A stretch of 64,000 nucleotides of DNA from Bacteroidia bacterium 43-41 (GTDB taxonomy: Bacteria; Bacteroidota; Bacteroidia; Bacteroidales; Dysgonomonadaceae): positions 124,001-188,000 of the forward strand of contig MKTD01000014.1 in NCBI GenBank assembly GCA_001898165.1. Direction: 5' to 3'. Below are positions 7,663-15,968 of this stretch, one piece after another. Position 1 is the stretch's first letter, and each line of letters starts with the position of its first letter. Both the position numbers and the translations under genes were made by a program. A model generated the notes under the pieces. It did not search any database, was not told the origin of the DNA, and saw only the letters and a program-made list of their open reading frames with translations.

Positions 7663-8280
7663 ATGATCTTTTTGGATTTTAAGACTGAAATGTTCGATTT
7701 GGCATGCTTTAATATCTATCAGGTATACGCATGGCAACCCGATTTTGACCGCAATAACCTTACCCGATGGGCTAAGAAGGGTTATCTTATCCGGTTAAGG
7801 CAGGGTTATTTTGCTTTTTCCGAATATAAGAGCAAGCCGGATTATTCCCTTTATTTTGCCAATCGGATTTACCGTCCGTCTTATATCAGTTTGCATACGG
7901 CTTTGGCTTTTTACGGAATGATACCGGAAGCTGTAGTACAAATCACCAGTGTAACATCCCTGAAAACGGAATCATTTAAGAATGATTTCGGGGAATATTC
8001 TTACAAGAGTGTAAAAGAAGATTTGATGTTTGGGTACGAACTGAAGCCAATGGCAGACAACCGCACCATACAGTTTGCCACACCCGAAAAGGCTTTGCTT
8101 GATTTACTGTACCTTTATCCGTTCTATGATAGTGAGCAGGAATTAGAAGAGCTACGTTTGGATGAAAATTACCTGCAAGATGATTTGAACAAGGATTTAC
8201 TGATGAATTATTGTGCCAAGTTTCAAAGCAAGGCACTTGATCATCGGGTAAAGCTACTTCTTAAAACTTACGATTTATGA
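7663..8280 (+). CDS. AbiEi-family antitoxin (type IV toxin-antitoxin)
   Basis: A 205-residue AbiEi-type protein: an N-terminal winged-helix region (DRNNLTRWAKKGYLIRLRQG) followed by the antitoxin core with RPSYISLHTALAFYG and the late motif TIQFATPEKALLDLLYL. In studied AbiE pairs the antitoxin represses its operon through the winged helix and counteracts the toxin without needing a stable complex. It shares a 4-bp ATGA overlap with the toxin gene and has its own well-formed promoter. Both genes appear intact within an otherwise decayed element. Confidence 0.85.
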   Translation: MIFLDFKTEMFDLACFNIYQVYAWQPDFDRNNLTRWAKKGYLIRLRQGYFAFSEYKSKPDYSLYFANRIYRPSYISLHTALAFYGMIPEAVVQITSVTSLKTESFKNDFGEYSYKSVKEDLMFGYELKPMADNRTIQFATPEKALLDLLYLYPFYDSEQELEELRLDENYLQDDLNKDLLMNYCAKFQSKALDHRVKLLLKTYDL

Positions 8281-9065
8281 TACAAATTGAGCAGATAAGA
8301 AATTATTTTCCCGCTCAAATACGGGATAATGCCACTTTCGATAAGCATATATTGAAAGAATATTTGCAGTTGATGATTCTGGATTATCTTTCTTCCACTC
8401 CATCCATCCGAAAGATGGCTTTTATCGGTGGAACAAACCTGCGTTTGGAAAAAGGCATCGACCGATTTTCCGAAGATTTAGATTTTGACTGCAAAGACCT
8501 GTCGAAAGACGAATTTATTGAAATGACAAACGGAGTTATTCGGTTTTTGGAGCGTTCAGGATTGCGGGTAGAGGCAAAGGATAAAGAAAATCCGAAACTA
8601 ACGGCTTTCCGGCGTAACATTCATTTCCCCGAACTGTTATTCGATTTGGGATTAAGTGGGCACAAGGAAGAACGTTTCTTGATAAAGGTTGAGAGCCAAG
8701 ACCAAGGTATTGTTTATCCTCTGGTTATTACAAATATCAAAGGCTGTGGATTCTTTTTCCCGTTTCCCGTTCCTTCTGATGGGGTATTATGCAGCATGAA
8801 AATTGCTGCCATGTTAGCCCGTGCTAAAGGACGCGATTTTTACGACCTCATGTTTTTACTGTCACAGGCAAAACCCGATTACGATTTCCTTTCAAAACGT
8901 TGTGGAATACATAATTTGCAGGAATTCAAACAGGCTACCGCCGAACTATTGAAAACAGTTGATTTGAAGAAGAAACAAAAGGACTTTGAACATTTGCTTT
9001 TCAATAAAGAGAATAGTGAGAAGATTTTACGGTTTGGAGAGTTTGTAGATTCGCTCACAGAATAA
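8277..9065 (+). CDS. AbiEii-family nucleotidyltransferase toxin
   Basis: A 262-residue nucleotidyltransferase-like toxin. Motif I is GGTNLR (51-56) followed by RFSEDLDFD (63-71), matching the conserved GGxxLR/RxSxDxDF signature of AbiEii proteins; the downstream motif KIAAMLARAKGRDFYDLMFL is also conserved. AbiEii proteins are GTP-binding nucleotidyltransferases that arrest growth and can abort phage infection. Length and motifs suggest an active protein. Translation is coupled to the antitoxin by ATGA. Confidence 0.88.
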   Translation: MIQIEQIRNYFPAQIRDNATFDKHILKEYLQLMILDYLSSTPSIRKMAFIGGTNLRLEKGIDRFSEDLDFDCKDLSKDEFIEMTNGVIRFLERSGLRVEAKDKENPKLTAFRRNIHFPELLFDLGLSGHKEERFLIKVESQDQGIVYPLVITNIKGCGFFFPFPVPSDGVLCSMKIAAMLARAKGRDFYDLMFLLSQAKPDYDFLSKRCGIHNLQEFKQATAELLKTVDLKKKQKDFEHLLFNKENSEKILRFGEFVDSLTE

Positions 9066-9081
9066 TTAAATGCGAAATGTA

Positions 9082-9109
9082 CAGTTCCGAAATGGGCATT
9101 TCGGAACTG
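9082..9109 (+). terminator. Perfect 12-bp hairpin after the AbiE operon
   Basis: CAGTTCCGAAAT (9082-9093) pairs exactly with ATTTCGGAACTG (9098-9109) around GGGC. No T-run follows, so termination is plausible by position only; a protein-binding palindrome is the alternative. Confidence 0.5.
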
Positions 9110-9168
9110 ATGGTTTCGGAATCAAGATAAAGCAGAGTGCCGACACATAACAAACTAAGTATTTCAAT

Positions 9169-9594
9169 ATGGATGATAAACTAAAATCAGATATAAACAA
9201 AATAGTCGAAGAATCGGTGTCTTCCCGATTATCCAATCAGCAAGCATCACTAACGTTCAATTTGGACAATATTGATGCGGAAAACAGATTGAAAAAGATG
9301 CTGAATGTGGATAAGTATGATATGGCTTTATGGGATTTCAGCCAGTTTTTGAGAAATTTTCTCAAGCATGGGGACGGTGGAAAAGTACGCTTCAAATCAT
9401 ACGATGAGTGCAAGGAGATAGTTCCCGATTACAGGACTATGGAGTATGTCAGGGCGATGTTTTATGAATGCCTTTTCCGCCCGGGATATGTTGAGTGGCC
9501 GCTCCGTATATTCTGTCTCGTTAGACATGTCCACTCCGGCCAATTCAGCGGTCACGAGACGTGGCGGGGCAATGCATGTTATCATGTAAAATGA
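9169..9594 (+). CDS. Hypothetical protein at right edge of the element, possibly composite
   Basis: A 141-residue ORF of unknown function. The first about 103 residues (VSSRLSNQQASLTFNLDNID up to TMEYVRAMFYECLF) read as ordinary soluble protein. The remaining part (RPGYVEWPLRIFCLVRHVHS onward) is encoded by a noticeably more GC-rich stretch from about 9475 with atypical composition. The reverse strand of that stretch also has a 62-codon open frame (9397-9585), so the C-terminus may be junk appended at a recombination junction. I infer that the element's right boundary may lie between about 9475 and 9600. Confidence 0.4.
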   Translation: MDDKLKSDINKIVEESVSSRLSNQQASLTFNLDNIDAENRLKKMLNVDKYDMALWDFSQFLRNFLKHGDGGKVRFKSYDECKEIVPDYRTMEYVRAMFYECLFRPGYVEWPLRIFCLVRHVHSGQFSGHETWRGNACYHVK

Positions 9595-9636
9595 TTACTG
9601 ATAGATAATTTTTCCGCATACGGTTGTTTTTTGTAT

Positions 9637-10545
9637 CTACTTTCTCAATACTTTTCCTATTTCGACAGGATAATCGGATTCAATGATGTCGGGATTTGCA
9701 TTGATTGCTCCTTTATAGGCAGATTCTCTTTCTTCGGCTGTTCTCAACCGATCGAGCGATGGAGCGTATGAAACCATACACCGGACACCTTTGGCTCGCA
9801 ATTGTTCCACAATATGTCTGTTAGAATCATTGATAGTCTGCCCCACATAGGCGATCATATTTTCCCATGGGACGCCGGAAATGACGATATCCTCAAATTC
9901 TTCATCATTTCTCGCAAAAACGGATAACATGATTCCCGGTAATTTGTCCGAATAATATCTTGCCTGCGCTCCCGTATGTACTGTAAGCATTACATATTTT
10001 TCCGCCTTATGTTTCTTGATCAATTCCACGATCATTTGTAACGGTACATCTTTTTTATCCAAATTGATAACGGTTTTACCCTTACTCCATTTAATCACCT
10101 CTTCAAGAGTGGGTATTCTGGCGGATGTAATATTCCCTTCATAGTCTTTTAACCTTACCGATTGGAGTTCGGCCAATGTGTAATCGGATAATTTTCCGGT
10201 CGCGTCTGTAGTCCTGTCCAGTGTGGCATCGTGCATAAGTACAATCACACTATCTTTGGTCAGGCGAGGGTCAATCTCGAAAAAAGCGGGCATTTGGGTT
10301 AAAACATATTGGAATCCCTCAATGCTATTTTCCGGATAACCGAGTTCCTGCCCTCCTCTGTGTCCGCTTATCAATATTGAACTATCAGCCTTGTAAGCAA
10401 AGTATTGATGAGTATCTTTGAGCTTTTTAAATTTAATATAATTTTCTTCACTACCCTTTGTTTTACAACTGTTTAAAGGAAGCAAAAAAACCAACAAAAC
10501 AGAGGTTATAAAGAACAGATTGTCGCTGATTTTTATCATAGCCAT
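9637..10545 (-). CDS. Glycerophosphodiester phosphodiesterase family lipoprotein
   Basis: This hydrolyses glycerophosphodiesters to an alcohol and glycerol 3-phosphate. The 302-residue protein has an N-terminal hydrophobic segment ending in a lipobox LNSC (Cys27), so it is probably a lipoprotein exported from the cytoplasm. The GDPD TIM-barrel motifs are all visible: HRGG (62-65), PENS (71-74), FEIDPR with Glu90 and Asp92, and MHDATLDRTT with His105. The start could also be Met3. It is separated from the next minus-strand gene by a terminator, so it is probably a single-gene unit. Confidence 0.9.
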   Translation of the reverse strand: MAMIKISDNLFFITSVLLVFLLPLNSCKTKGSEENYIKFKKLKDTHQYFAYKADSSILISGHRGGQELGYPENSIEGFQYVLTQMPAFFEIDPRLTKDSVIVLMHDATLDRTTDATGKLSDYTLAELQSVRLKDYEGNITSARIPTLEEVIKWSKGKTVINLDKKDVPLQMIVELIKKHKAEKYVMLTVHTGAQARYYSDKLPGIMLSVFARNDEEFEDIVISGVPWENMIAYVGQTINDSNRHIVEQLRAKGVRCMVSYAPSLDRLRTAEERESAYKGAINANPDIIESDYPVEIGKVLRK

Positions 10546-10668
10546 TCAACATTACCTGATTACGCCATAAAGATAAAGAAAAGGTGTAATATATTCAACA
10601 AAAAGAGAAGATATCCGGACTTACGATATGGATAAAGAAATAATTAAGCTGATACAAGGTTCGATCAC

Positions 10669-10694
10669 AAAAAAGGAGCGAACAAAGCCGCTCC
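10669..10694 (-). terminator. Intrinsic terminator after DUF5856 gene
   Basis: On the minus strand GGAGCG (10694-10689) pairs with CGCTCC (10680-10675), followed by six T (10674-10669). It ends the transcript of the DUF5856 gene 28 bp after its stop. Confidence 0.75.
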
Positions 10695-10721
10695 CTTTCC
10701 TTTTTGTTCTCAACCCGGTGA

Positions 10722-11132
10722 TTATTGTAATCTGACAAGACGATAAAGGAGCTGTTGAATAGCTTCCTGATAATCATCGAGGATTGATTTCGAAAAATCT
10801 TCACTAAACAATGCACGGTTGGAATCCACATATTTGTAGAAGTCTGAAGCATGTTTTACAATGTCACCCGGAACCGAAGTTTCAGGGATCACGATATCTA
10901 AATCACCTTTTAATGCATAGGTCGTTTCTACAATTCGGTCGGTTACGCCCAGTAAACTTCCAACAGCCTGATCCAGTGCAATATGTTGCGCATAGCTTCC
11001 TTTACCTGTTACGTGCCAGTGATAAAGTTTCAAACTATTGTTAAATGAGAATAACTTTCCGATAAAAGCCGCAATTTCTTTATTTGCGGAACCTGTTTTT
11101 GAATTAGATTGCTTTACTGTTGCTGTGTTCAT
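10722..11132 (-). CDS. DUF5856 family Dps/ferritin-like protein
   Basis: A 136-residue helical protein. The segment FSFNNSLKLYHWHVTGKGSYAQHIALDQ resembles the first helix and loop of Dps proteins (HWxVxGxxFxxxH), which carry intersubunit ferroxidase ligands; VGSLLGVTDRIVETTYAL fits the following helix. This suggests an oxidative-stress or iron-related small ferritin-like protein. No catalytic function can be proven from sequence. The N-terminal 18 residues are a polar tail, as in many Dps proteins. It is flanked by its own terminator. Confidence 0.7.
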   Translation of the reverse strand: MNTATVKQSNSKTGSANKEIAAFIGKLFSFNNSLKLYHWHVTGKGSYAQHIALDQAVGSLLGVTDRIVETTYALKGDLDIVIPETSVPGDIVKHASDFYKYVDSNRALFSEDFSKSILDDYQEAIQQLLYRLVRLQ

Positions 11133-11349
11133 AATTTTCTATTTTCTATGTTAATTAATACCTATCTAACAATCGGCAAAGGAAAAAGTGCTCGCATTGC
11201 GATTGAATGCATTGATAAGATATAGTCTCCGCTTATAAAAGACAACAGAGGCCCATCCGTACGGTACCGGTTGGACTTCTTCTACCCTGCCTTGCGAGAC
11301 TCTCAAATCCAACATCCGGTGAAAATCCTTCAAGATTATTTTTAGGGAG

Positions 11350-12378
11350 TCATGACCTATAGTAGTACGGATGAAACTTCGTTTGAAAACGCGATACGAA
11401 CCTGTAAGTATTGTATGCGCCCAGAATGCCGATACCGTTTTCAATATTTGTATGCACCCGGACCGGTTCGGTAAATGGCCCATAATCTTCGGCATTTACT
11501 GCTTTATTGCCGGAGATTACGTACTGGTACAGATCCTTGGTCATTTCGCCGATTTCGATGATGTATTCCACCGTCAGTTCTTCCTGTTCGCCTTTTCCGC
11601 CGTCTGTTTTCTTCCCATCGACGTATGTGGTGGATTCCAGGGTATCATAGAATGAAAAATCGAATAAAATCTCCTTCCCGTTTACAAACAGATCGGAAAA
11701 AAGATTATCCGTTCTGTCCATCCTTCCCTCATCAGCGAAGATATTCATGTTGCCGGCGATGTTATTTTTCAATACTTCGCTGAGCTTTACCTCTATGGGC
11801 AAAGTCATCACTAATTGATTTTCGCGGTAATAATTTTGTGAGACTTTTATAAAATAATGGTTTTCTTCGTTGGCTGCATCCGTCAATTTCAGCTGTACCT
11901 GCATGCTCCGGGTTGTGGTTTTGTACACTGTATTGGGTTGATTGGAAACAGTGTATTCCCCTTCCTGGACAGTAACGGTTGAATCGGTCACTGCTATGTC
12001 GGGGTTCTTCGGAATTACCGTTTGGGATTTGATCCGGCCGAAACCTTTGGCTGTGACTTCGATCTTTATCTCGTCACCCGGCTTCGGGAAGAAAGTTCCC
12101 CTGTATATCCCGTTTGCACCATACGTGAGTTGTTCTTTCAATACACCATTTACAAATGCCGATACCGCCGCATCGGAAACAAGTTTCAACGGTGCCGATT
12201 CCCCGAGGACGAAACGGCTCTGGGAAAGGTGTACGGAAACAACCGAATCGGGAGTAAGGATGCTATTCAACACCAATAGCGGATCGGTAACGGCACCTTT
12301 AAATTCGATATCTTTTTCACAGGATATAAAACAACCAGTGAGAATAAATAACAAGAATATAAATATATTTTGTTTCAT
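11350..12378 (-). CDS. DUF4249 domain lipoprotein
   Basis: A 342-residue surface or periplasmic lipoprotein. The signal peptide ends in LTGC (Cys16) or FISC (Cys20), then CEKDIEFKG. It is followed by DUF4249 features: a first part predicted as an Ig-like fold (DPLLVLNSILTPDSVVSVHLSQSR, GIYRGTFFPKPGDEIKI) and a C-terminal region with NHYFIKVSQNYY. DUF4249 genes regularly follow TonB-receptor genes in Bacteroidota and are thought to be an accessory of that transporter. Here the start is 4 bp after the stop of the receptor gene, so the two form an operon. The substrate is unknown. The 217 bp following it hold no supported gene. Confidence 0.85.
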   Translation of the reverse strand: MKQNIFIFLLFILTGCFISCEKDIEFKGAVTDPLLVLNSILTPDSVVSVHLSQSRFVLGESAPLKLVSDAAVSAFVNGVLKEQLTYGANGIYRGTFFPKPGDEIKIEVTAKGFGRIKSQTVIPKNPDIAVTDSTVTVQEGEYTVSNQPNTVYKTTTRSMQVQLKLTDAANEENHYFIKVSQNYYRENQLVMTLPIEVKLSEVLKNNIAGNMNIFADEGRMDRTDNLFSDLFVNGKEILFDFSFYDTLESTTYVDGKKTDGGKGEQEELTVEYIIEIGEMTKDLYQYVISGNKAVNAEDYGPFTEPVRVHTNIENGIGILGAYNTYRFVSRFQTKFHPYYYRS

Positions 12379-12382
12379 CGCC

Positions 12383-14827
12383 TTAAAATTTAATCGTGTA
12401 ACTTACCGAAGGAATAATGGGAAAGAGTGTAGCCTGCCTCAATACGTTTTTTGTTTTCCGTTCACCCGTTGCCGGATTTACGGTGGTTTCGTCCCAGACA
12501 TACACATAGAAAGGATTCAGACGACTGTATACGTTATAAATACTGATGTTCCACGTACGCAGGTTCCCCCGCTTGGTCTTTTTATGGAAATTCACTCCCA
12601 GATCTAAGCGGTGGTAATTATTGTACCTGAAATTGTTTCGCGTCTCAACATAGGAATAAGTTCCGGGATAATAGGATTCATTCCTGTAGCTGGGAGAATT
12701 AATTGCGGTATATTCGTGGAGGGCAAAGGTTGCGGCATTCCCCGTGCTAAAGACCCACGAAGCCGATACATCTATCTTTTCCGAGAACCGGTGTGTGGCG
12801 GTAACACTAATATCGTGCCTCCTGTCGTATTTTGCGGGAAACCGTTTCCCATCATTGATGATGTTCCCCGGGCGATCGAAGATCCTGTCAGATTTCGACC
12901 ATGTATATCCTACCCATCCGGTTGTATTGCCAAACGAACGCTGAGCCAGGAACTCAACACCATAAGCGACTCCTCGCCCCATGCTCACCTTGTCCTCCCA
13001 ATTGGTGGAAACGCCCATGAACGATGCACCGTCCTTGTATTCAAGCAGGTTGTCCATTGTTTTGTAATAGCCTTCCACAGAGAAATCGGCTACATTTTTC
13101 AGGGAATAGAATGCGCCTGCTGTGTATTGGCGAGATTTCATCGGTTTAATCTTTGAAGTGGCCGGCACCCACAGGTCGGTCGGCATGCTGATGGTATTGT
13201 TGGAAAGCATGTGAATGTACTGGCTCATGGAGGCATAACCGGCTTTTAACGACAGATTATCGTTAAGCAGGACACGCAATCCGACACGCGGCTGTAATGA
13301 AAAATAATTGTTATCCTGCACATGGAACGAGGAGAAGTGCACGCCCAAATTTACTTTCAGAATTCTCCCGAGCGAGATGTTATCTTCCATGTAAGCCGTT
13401 GTCTCATGTGCATATACTTTAGGGCTTCCGGCCACCGTGTCGAGATCTTGCTCTATCTGTCCGATATCTTTGACTTTCAACGAGGTAACATCGGGTGTAA
13501 ACGTATGATATGTATAGGTGCCACCGAATTTGATGTCGTGACTGACGTTCGGCGTAAAATCGAAATCTGTTTTCAGTGTCCAGTCCCGTATTCCGGAATG
13601 ATAGGTCAGCCGCGATTCTTCACTCGTCCGGGTCTGTTCCGGAACGGAAAGATCTTGGGAAACGCTTTCATAACCGCTGCTCAACGCCGACCGGTAACGG
13701 GTGAACGAAGCCGTAGTATTCATAAACAATTTATTGTTCAGGATGCGGTTCCAGCGGAGTGCGGCAATGGCGTTTCCCCAATCCCAGTCGAGTTTCGTAT
13801 GTTCTTTAGTTTCGAAGTTGCCGCTGTAGGAGTTTCCATCTTCGGCTTTCATATAGATCGCATCATCGCCGAAATAGGTACTCAGGTACAGCTTATCTTT
13901 TTCCGATAGTTTATGGGTGAACTTGGCATTTATATCGTAAAAGTAATATCCGGCGTTGCTTATACCTCCGTTTTCATTGCTTTGGGCCAACTTAATAATT
14001 GGTTGTGCCAAAATATCGAGATAGGTTCTCCGCAGCGATACATTGAACGTGGTCTTCTCCTTTACGACGGGGCCTTCCAACTGGATTTTGGATGAGATCA
14101 GCCCGATACTTGCCGTACCGCGAATTTTTTTATCGTCGCCGTCTTTCATCCGCACATCCACCACCGAAGAAAGCCGTCCCCCGAACCGCGCCGGGAAACT
14201 ACCTTTATAGAGCGTTACATTTTTCAAGGCATCGCTGTTAAACACGGAAAAGAATCCGAGCATATGATTCACATTGTACAGTGGAACACCGTCCAACAGG
14301 AGCAGGTTTTCATCCGGCCCGCCTCCCCGCACATACAACCCCGCCGAACCTTCGGTACCCGATTGTACACCAGGCAGCAGCTGCAATGCTTTTATCAGAT
14401 CGTTCTCACCGAACAGGGTCGGGATGTTCTTTATTTGCTCGACAGGCACTTCCACGGTACTCATTTGCGATCCCCTGACCCCCGTCTCGGTGCGGTGGCC
14501 GATCACTGTCACTTCCTCCAGCATGTTATCCTGATCCAGGCGGATGTTCAACACCGTGTCGCCCTTCAGGTGAAAGTCCTGTTTTAAAGTCCGGTATCCA
14601 ATATAGGAATATTCGAGCGTCACATTGCCGGCAGGCAGCGTCAGCGAGTAGTAGCCGAAGTTATTGGTTGTTGATCCTTTAGATGAATTTGCATCAAAAA
14701 CGGTGGCGGAAATGAGGGTTTCGCCGTTTGCCTTATCGGTTATGTATCCGCTGATGGTGTAGCGTTGCGCTAAAACCGGATGAACGATTACAAATAGCAG
14801 CAGGCAGAATGTTGTTTGTTTCTTCAT
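12383..14827 (-). CDS. TonB-dependent receptor with carboxypeptidase-like domain
   Basis: Outer-membrane active transporter powered by TonB. The start at 14827 (MKKQTTFCLLLFVIVHPVLAQ) gives a proper signal peptide; an upstream TTG at 14845 would add six residues and is rejected. Domains: an N-terminal CarboxypepD_reg-like Ig fold (YTISGYITDKANGETL to about residue 110), a plug domain (LPGVQSGTEG, SAGLYVRGGGPDENLLLLDG, FPARFGGRLSSVVDVR) and a 22-strand-type barrel ending in aromatic FPIIPSVSYTIKF. Its partner is the DUF4249 lipoprotein downstream. The ligand is unknown. It is not paired with a SusD gene. Confidence 0.92.
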   Translation of the reverse strand: MKKQTTFCLLLFVIVHPVLAQRYTISGYITDKANGETLISATVFDANSSKGSTTNNFGYYSLTLPAGNVTLEYSYIGYRTLKQDFHLKGDTVLNIRLDQDNMLEEVTVIGHRTETGVRGSQMSTVEVPVEQIKNIPTLFGENDLIKALQLLPGVQSGTEGSAGLYVRGGGPDENLLLLDGVPLYNVNHMLGFFSVFNSDALKNVTLYKGSFPARFGGRLSSVVDVRMKDGDDKKIRGTASIGLISSKIQLEGPVVKEKTTFNVSLRRTYLDILAQPIIKLAQSNENGGISNAGYYFYDINAKFTHKLSEKDKLYLSTYFGDDAIYMKAEDGNSYSGNFETKEHTKLDWDWGNAIAALRWNRILNNKLFMNTTASFTRYRSALSSGYESVSQDLSVPEQTRTSEESRLTYHSGIRDWTLKTDFDFTPNVSHDIKFGGTYTYHTFTPDVTSLKVKDIGQIEQDLDTVAGSPKVYAHETTAYMEDNISLGRILKVNLGVHFSSFHVQDNNYFSLQPRVGLRVLLNDNLSLKAGYASMSQYIHMLSNNTISMPTDLWVPATSKIKPMKSRQYTAGAFYSLKNVADFSVEGYYKTMDNLLEYKDGASFMGVSTNWEDKVSMGRGVAYGVEFLAQRSFGNTTGWVGYTWSKSDRIFDRPGNIINDGKRFPAKYDRRHDISVTATHRFSEKIDVSASWVFSTGNAATFALHEYTAINSPSYRNESYYPGTYSYVETRNNFRYNNYHRLDLGVNFHKKTKRGNLRTWNISIYNVYSRLNPFYVYVWDETTVNPATGERKTKNVLRQATLFPIIPSVSYTIKF

Positions 14828-15030
14828 AAAATAAATGATAAGCAATACTCTGTGTTAAATCTTTTGCGATATGTTTCCAAGATGCAAAACCGGTAGAATA
14901 CCCTCATGCCTATCAGTTAATTTATTAAAAAAGTTCAAAACAGTTTCTTAGTAGTGAATGAATGTATGAATTATTCCGATTATAAGCAGGATATTTATAA
15001 CAGTGGATTGATGACTATTTGTTAAACAAG

Positions 15031-15840
15031 CTATTGATCTGAATTTTTATTTTTCAAAATAGCAAAATATGATGTCGTGAAAAAATTTCGCAAAAAGGGA
15101 ATAGCAGAAAAAAACGAAATTGTTTTACGGGGTTTCAGCCCAAACTTGCTTTCATAGTGAGGATTAATAAAATAGTAACGTTCATCTACTTGCGTTAAAT
15201 TGAGTTCCTTTACAAGTTTTTTTAAATGCTCAATCGTGATTCTACACTCTTTAATTTCTACCAATTCGCTTACTGTACGCCAATTTTCTCCTACATTCTC
15301 CAAAAATTTTCTATATGCTTTTTTAGGCAAAAGATGAATAAATGGCAAAGAAGATAATATTCTATTATTGCAAATTTGTTGATGTCCTCCAAAAGGCATT
15401 TGCCACGGCGGAAAGCCAACGTAGATTAAGCCATTATCGTTTGATAAAGTTGCGGCGATTGTGAGTAATTCTTTTTTTCGCATTACGTGTTCAATAACAT
15501 CGTGAATAATAATTATGTCAAATTTATCATTAACTTCCACTGTAAAAATATCTTGACATAAAAAATTACCCGACACTCCTTCTTCTTGAAAAAACTGTTT
15601 GGCTTCCTCAATCCTAACAGCAGAGATATCAATGCCGGTTACTTTACATCCTCGCTTTGAAAATGGCAATAAATTGCCGCCTTCTCCACATCCAATCTCC
15701 AGAACGTTAAGTTCTGGTGTTACTTGTATATAATTTTCAATAAAAGGCAGAAAATATTTTTCACAGGTTTGTGCTAATTCCGTAAAATATTGTTTCCTAT
15801 CCGTATGTCTTTTTTGCATAACTACATTTATTTTGAACAC
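15031..15840 (-). CDS. Class I SAM-dependent methyltransferase, AT-rich
   Basis: A 269-residue methyltransferase: motif I VLEIGCGEGGNLLPF, acidic motif II KVTGIDIS, then FDIIIIHDVIEHV and LIYVGFPPW. The C-terminal half (KFGLKPRKTISFFSAIPFLR) is not recognised and ends hydrophobic and basic. Such enzymes in envelope-gene settings often modify glycans or lipids, but the substrate cannot be told. The Met at 15819 (MQKRHTD) is an equally good start. The gene is visibly more AT-rich than both TonB receptors around it, suggesting a separate arrival. It is 128 bp downstream of the STN-type receptor in the same direction. Confidence 0.8.
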   Translation of the reverse strand: MFKINVVMQKRHTDRKQYFTELAQTCEKYFLPFIENYIQVTPELNVLEIGCGEGGNLLPFSKRGCKVTGIDISAVRIEEAKQFFQEEGVSGNFLCQDIFTVEVNDKFDIIIIHDVIEHVMRKKELLTIAATLSNDNGLIYVGFPPWQMPFGGHQQICNNRILSSLPFIHLLPKKAYRKFLENVGENWRTVSELVEIKECRITIEHLKKLVKELNLTQVDERYYFINPHYESKFGLKPRKTISFFSAIPFLRNFFTTSYFAILKNKNSDQ

Positions 15841-15968
15841 TCAAATTAAATCTAATAGTGCGGCCTTACGTGGAATGGAATACATAAAAACCGTAATCTA
15901 TACAAGCATTACGTTAAATCAGAGGAAAACCTAACCAATTTTTTAGTTAAAAAAGAGAGAGAAAAGTG

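Noticed and set aside
9560-9640. Duplicate of the tRNA-Phe 3' end as attR
   Set aside because: No copy of the T-loop/acceptor sequence could be seen by eye around the presumed right edge.
11166-11495. A 109-codon minus-strand frame overlapping the end of the DUF4249 gene
   Set aside because: It lies mostly in another frame of the real gene, with no recognisable motif and unusual composition; DUF4249 already ends normally at 11350.
13322-13909. A 195-codon plus-strand frame inside the TonB receptor gene
   Set aside because: It is antisense to an intact receptor with clear plug and barrel motifs, a typical shadow frame.
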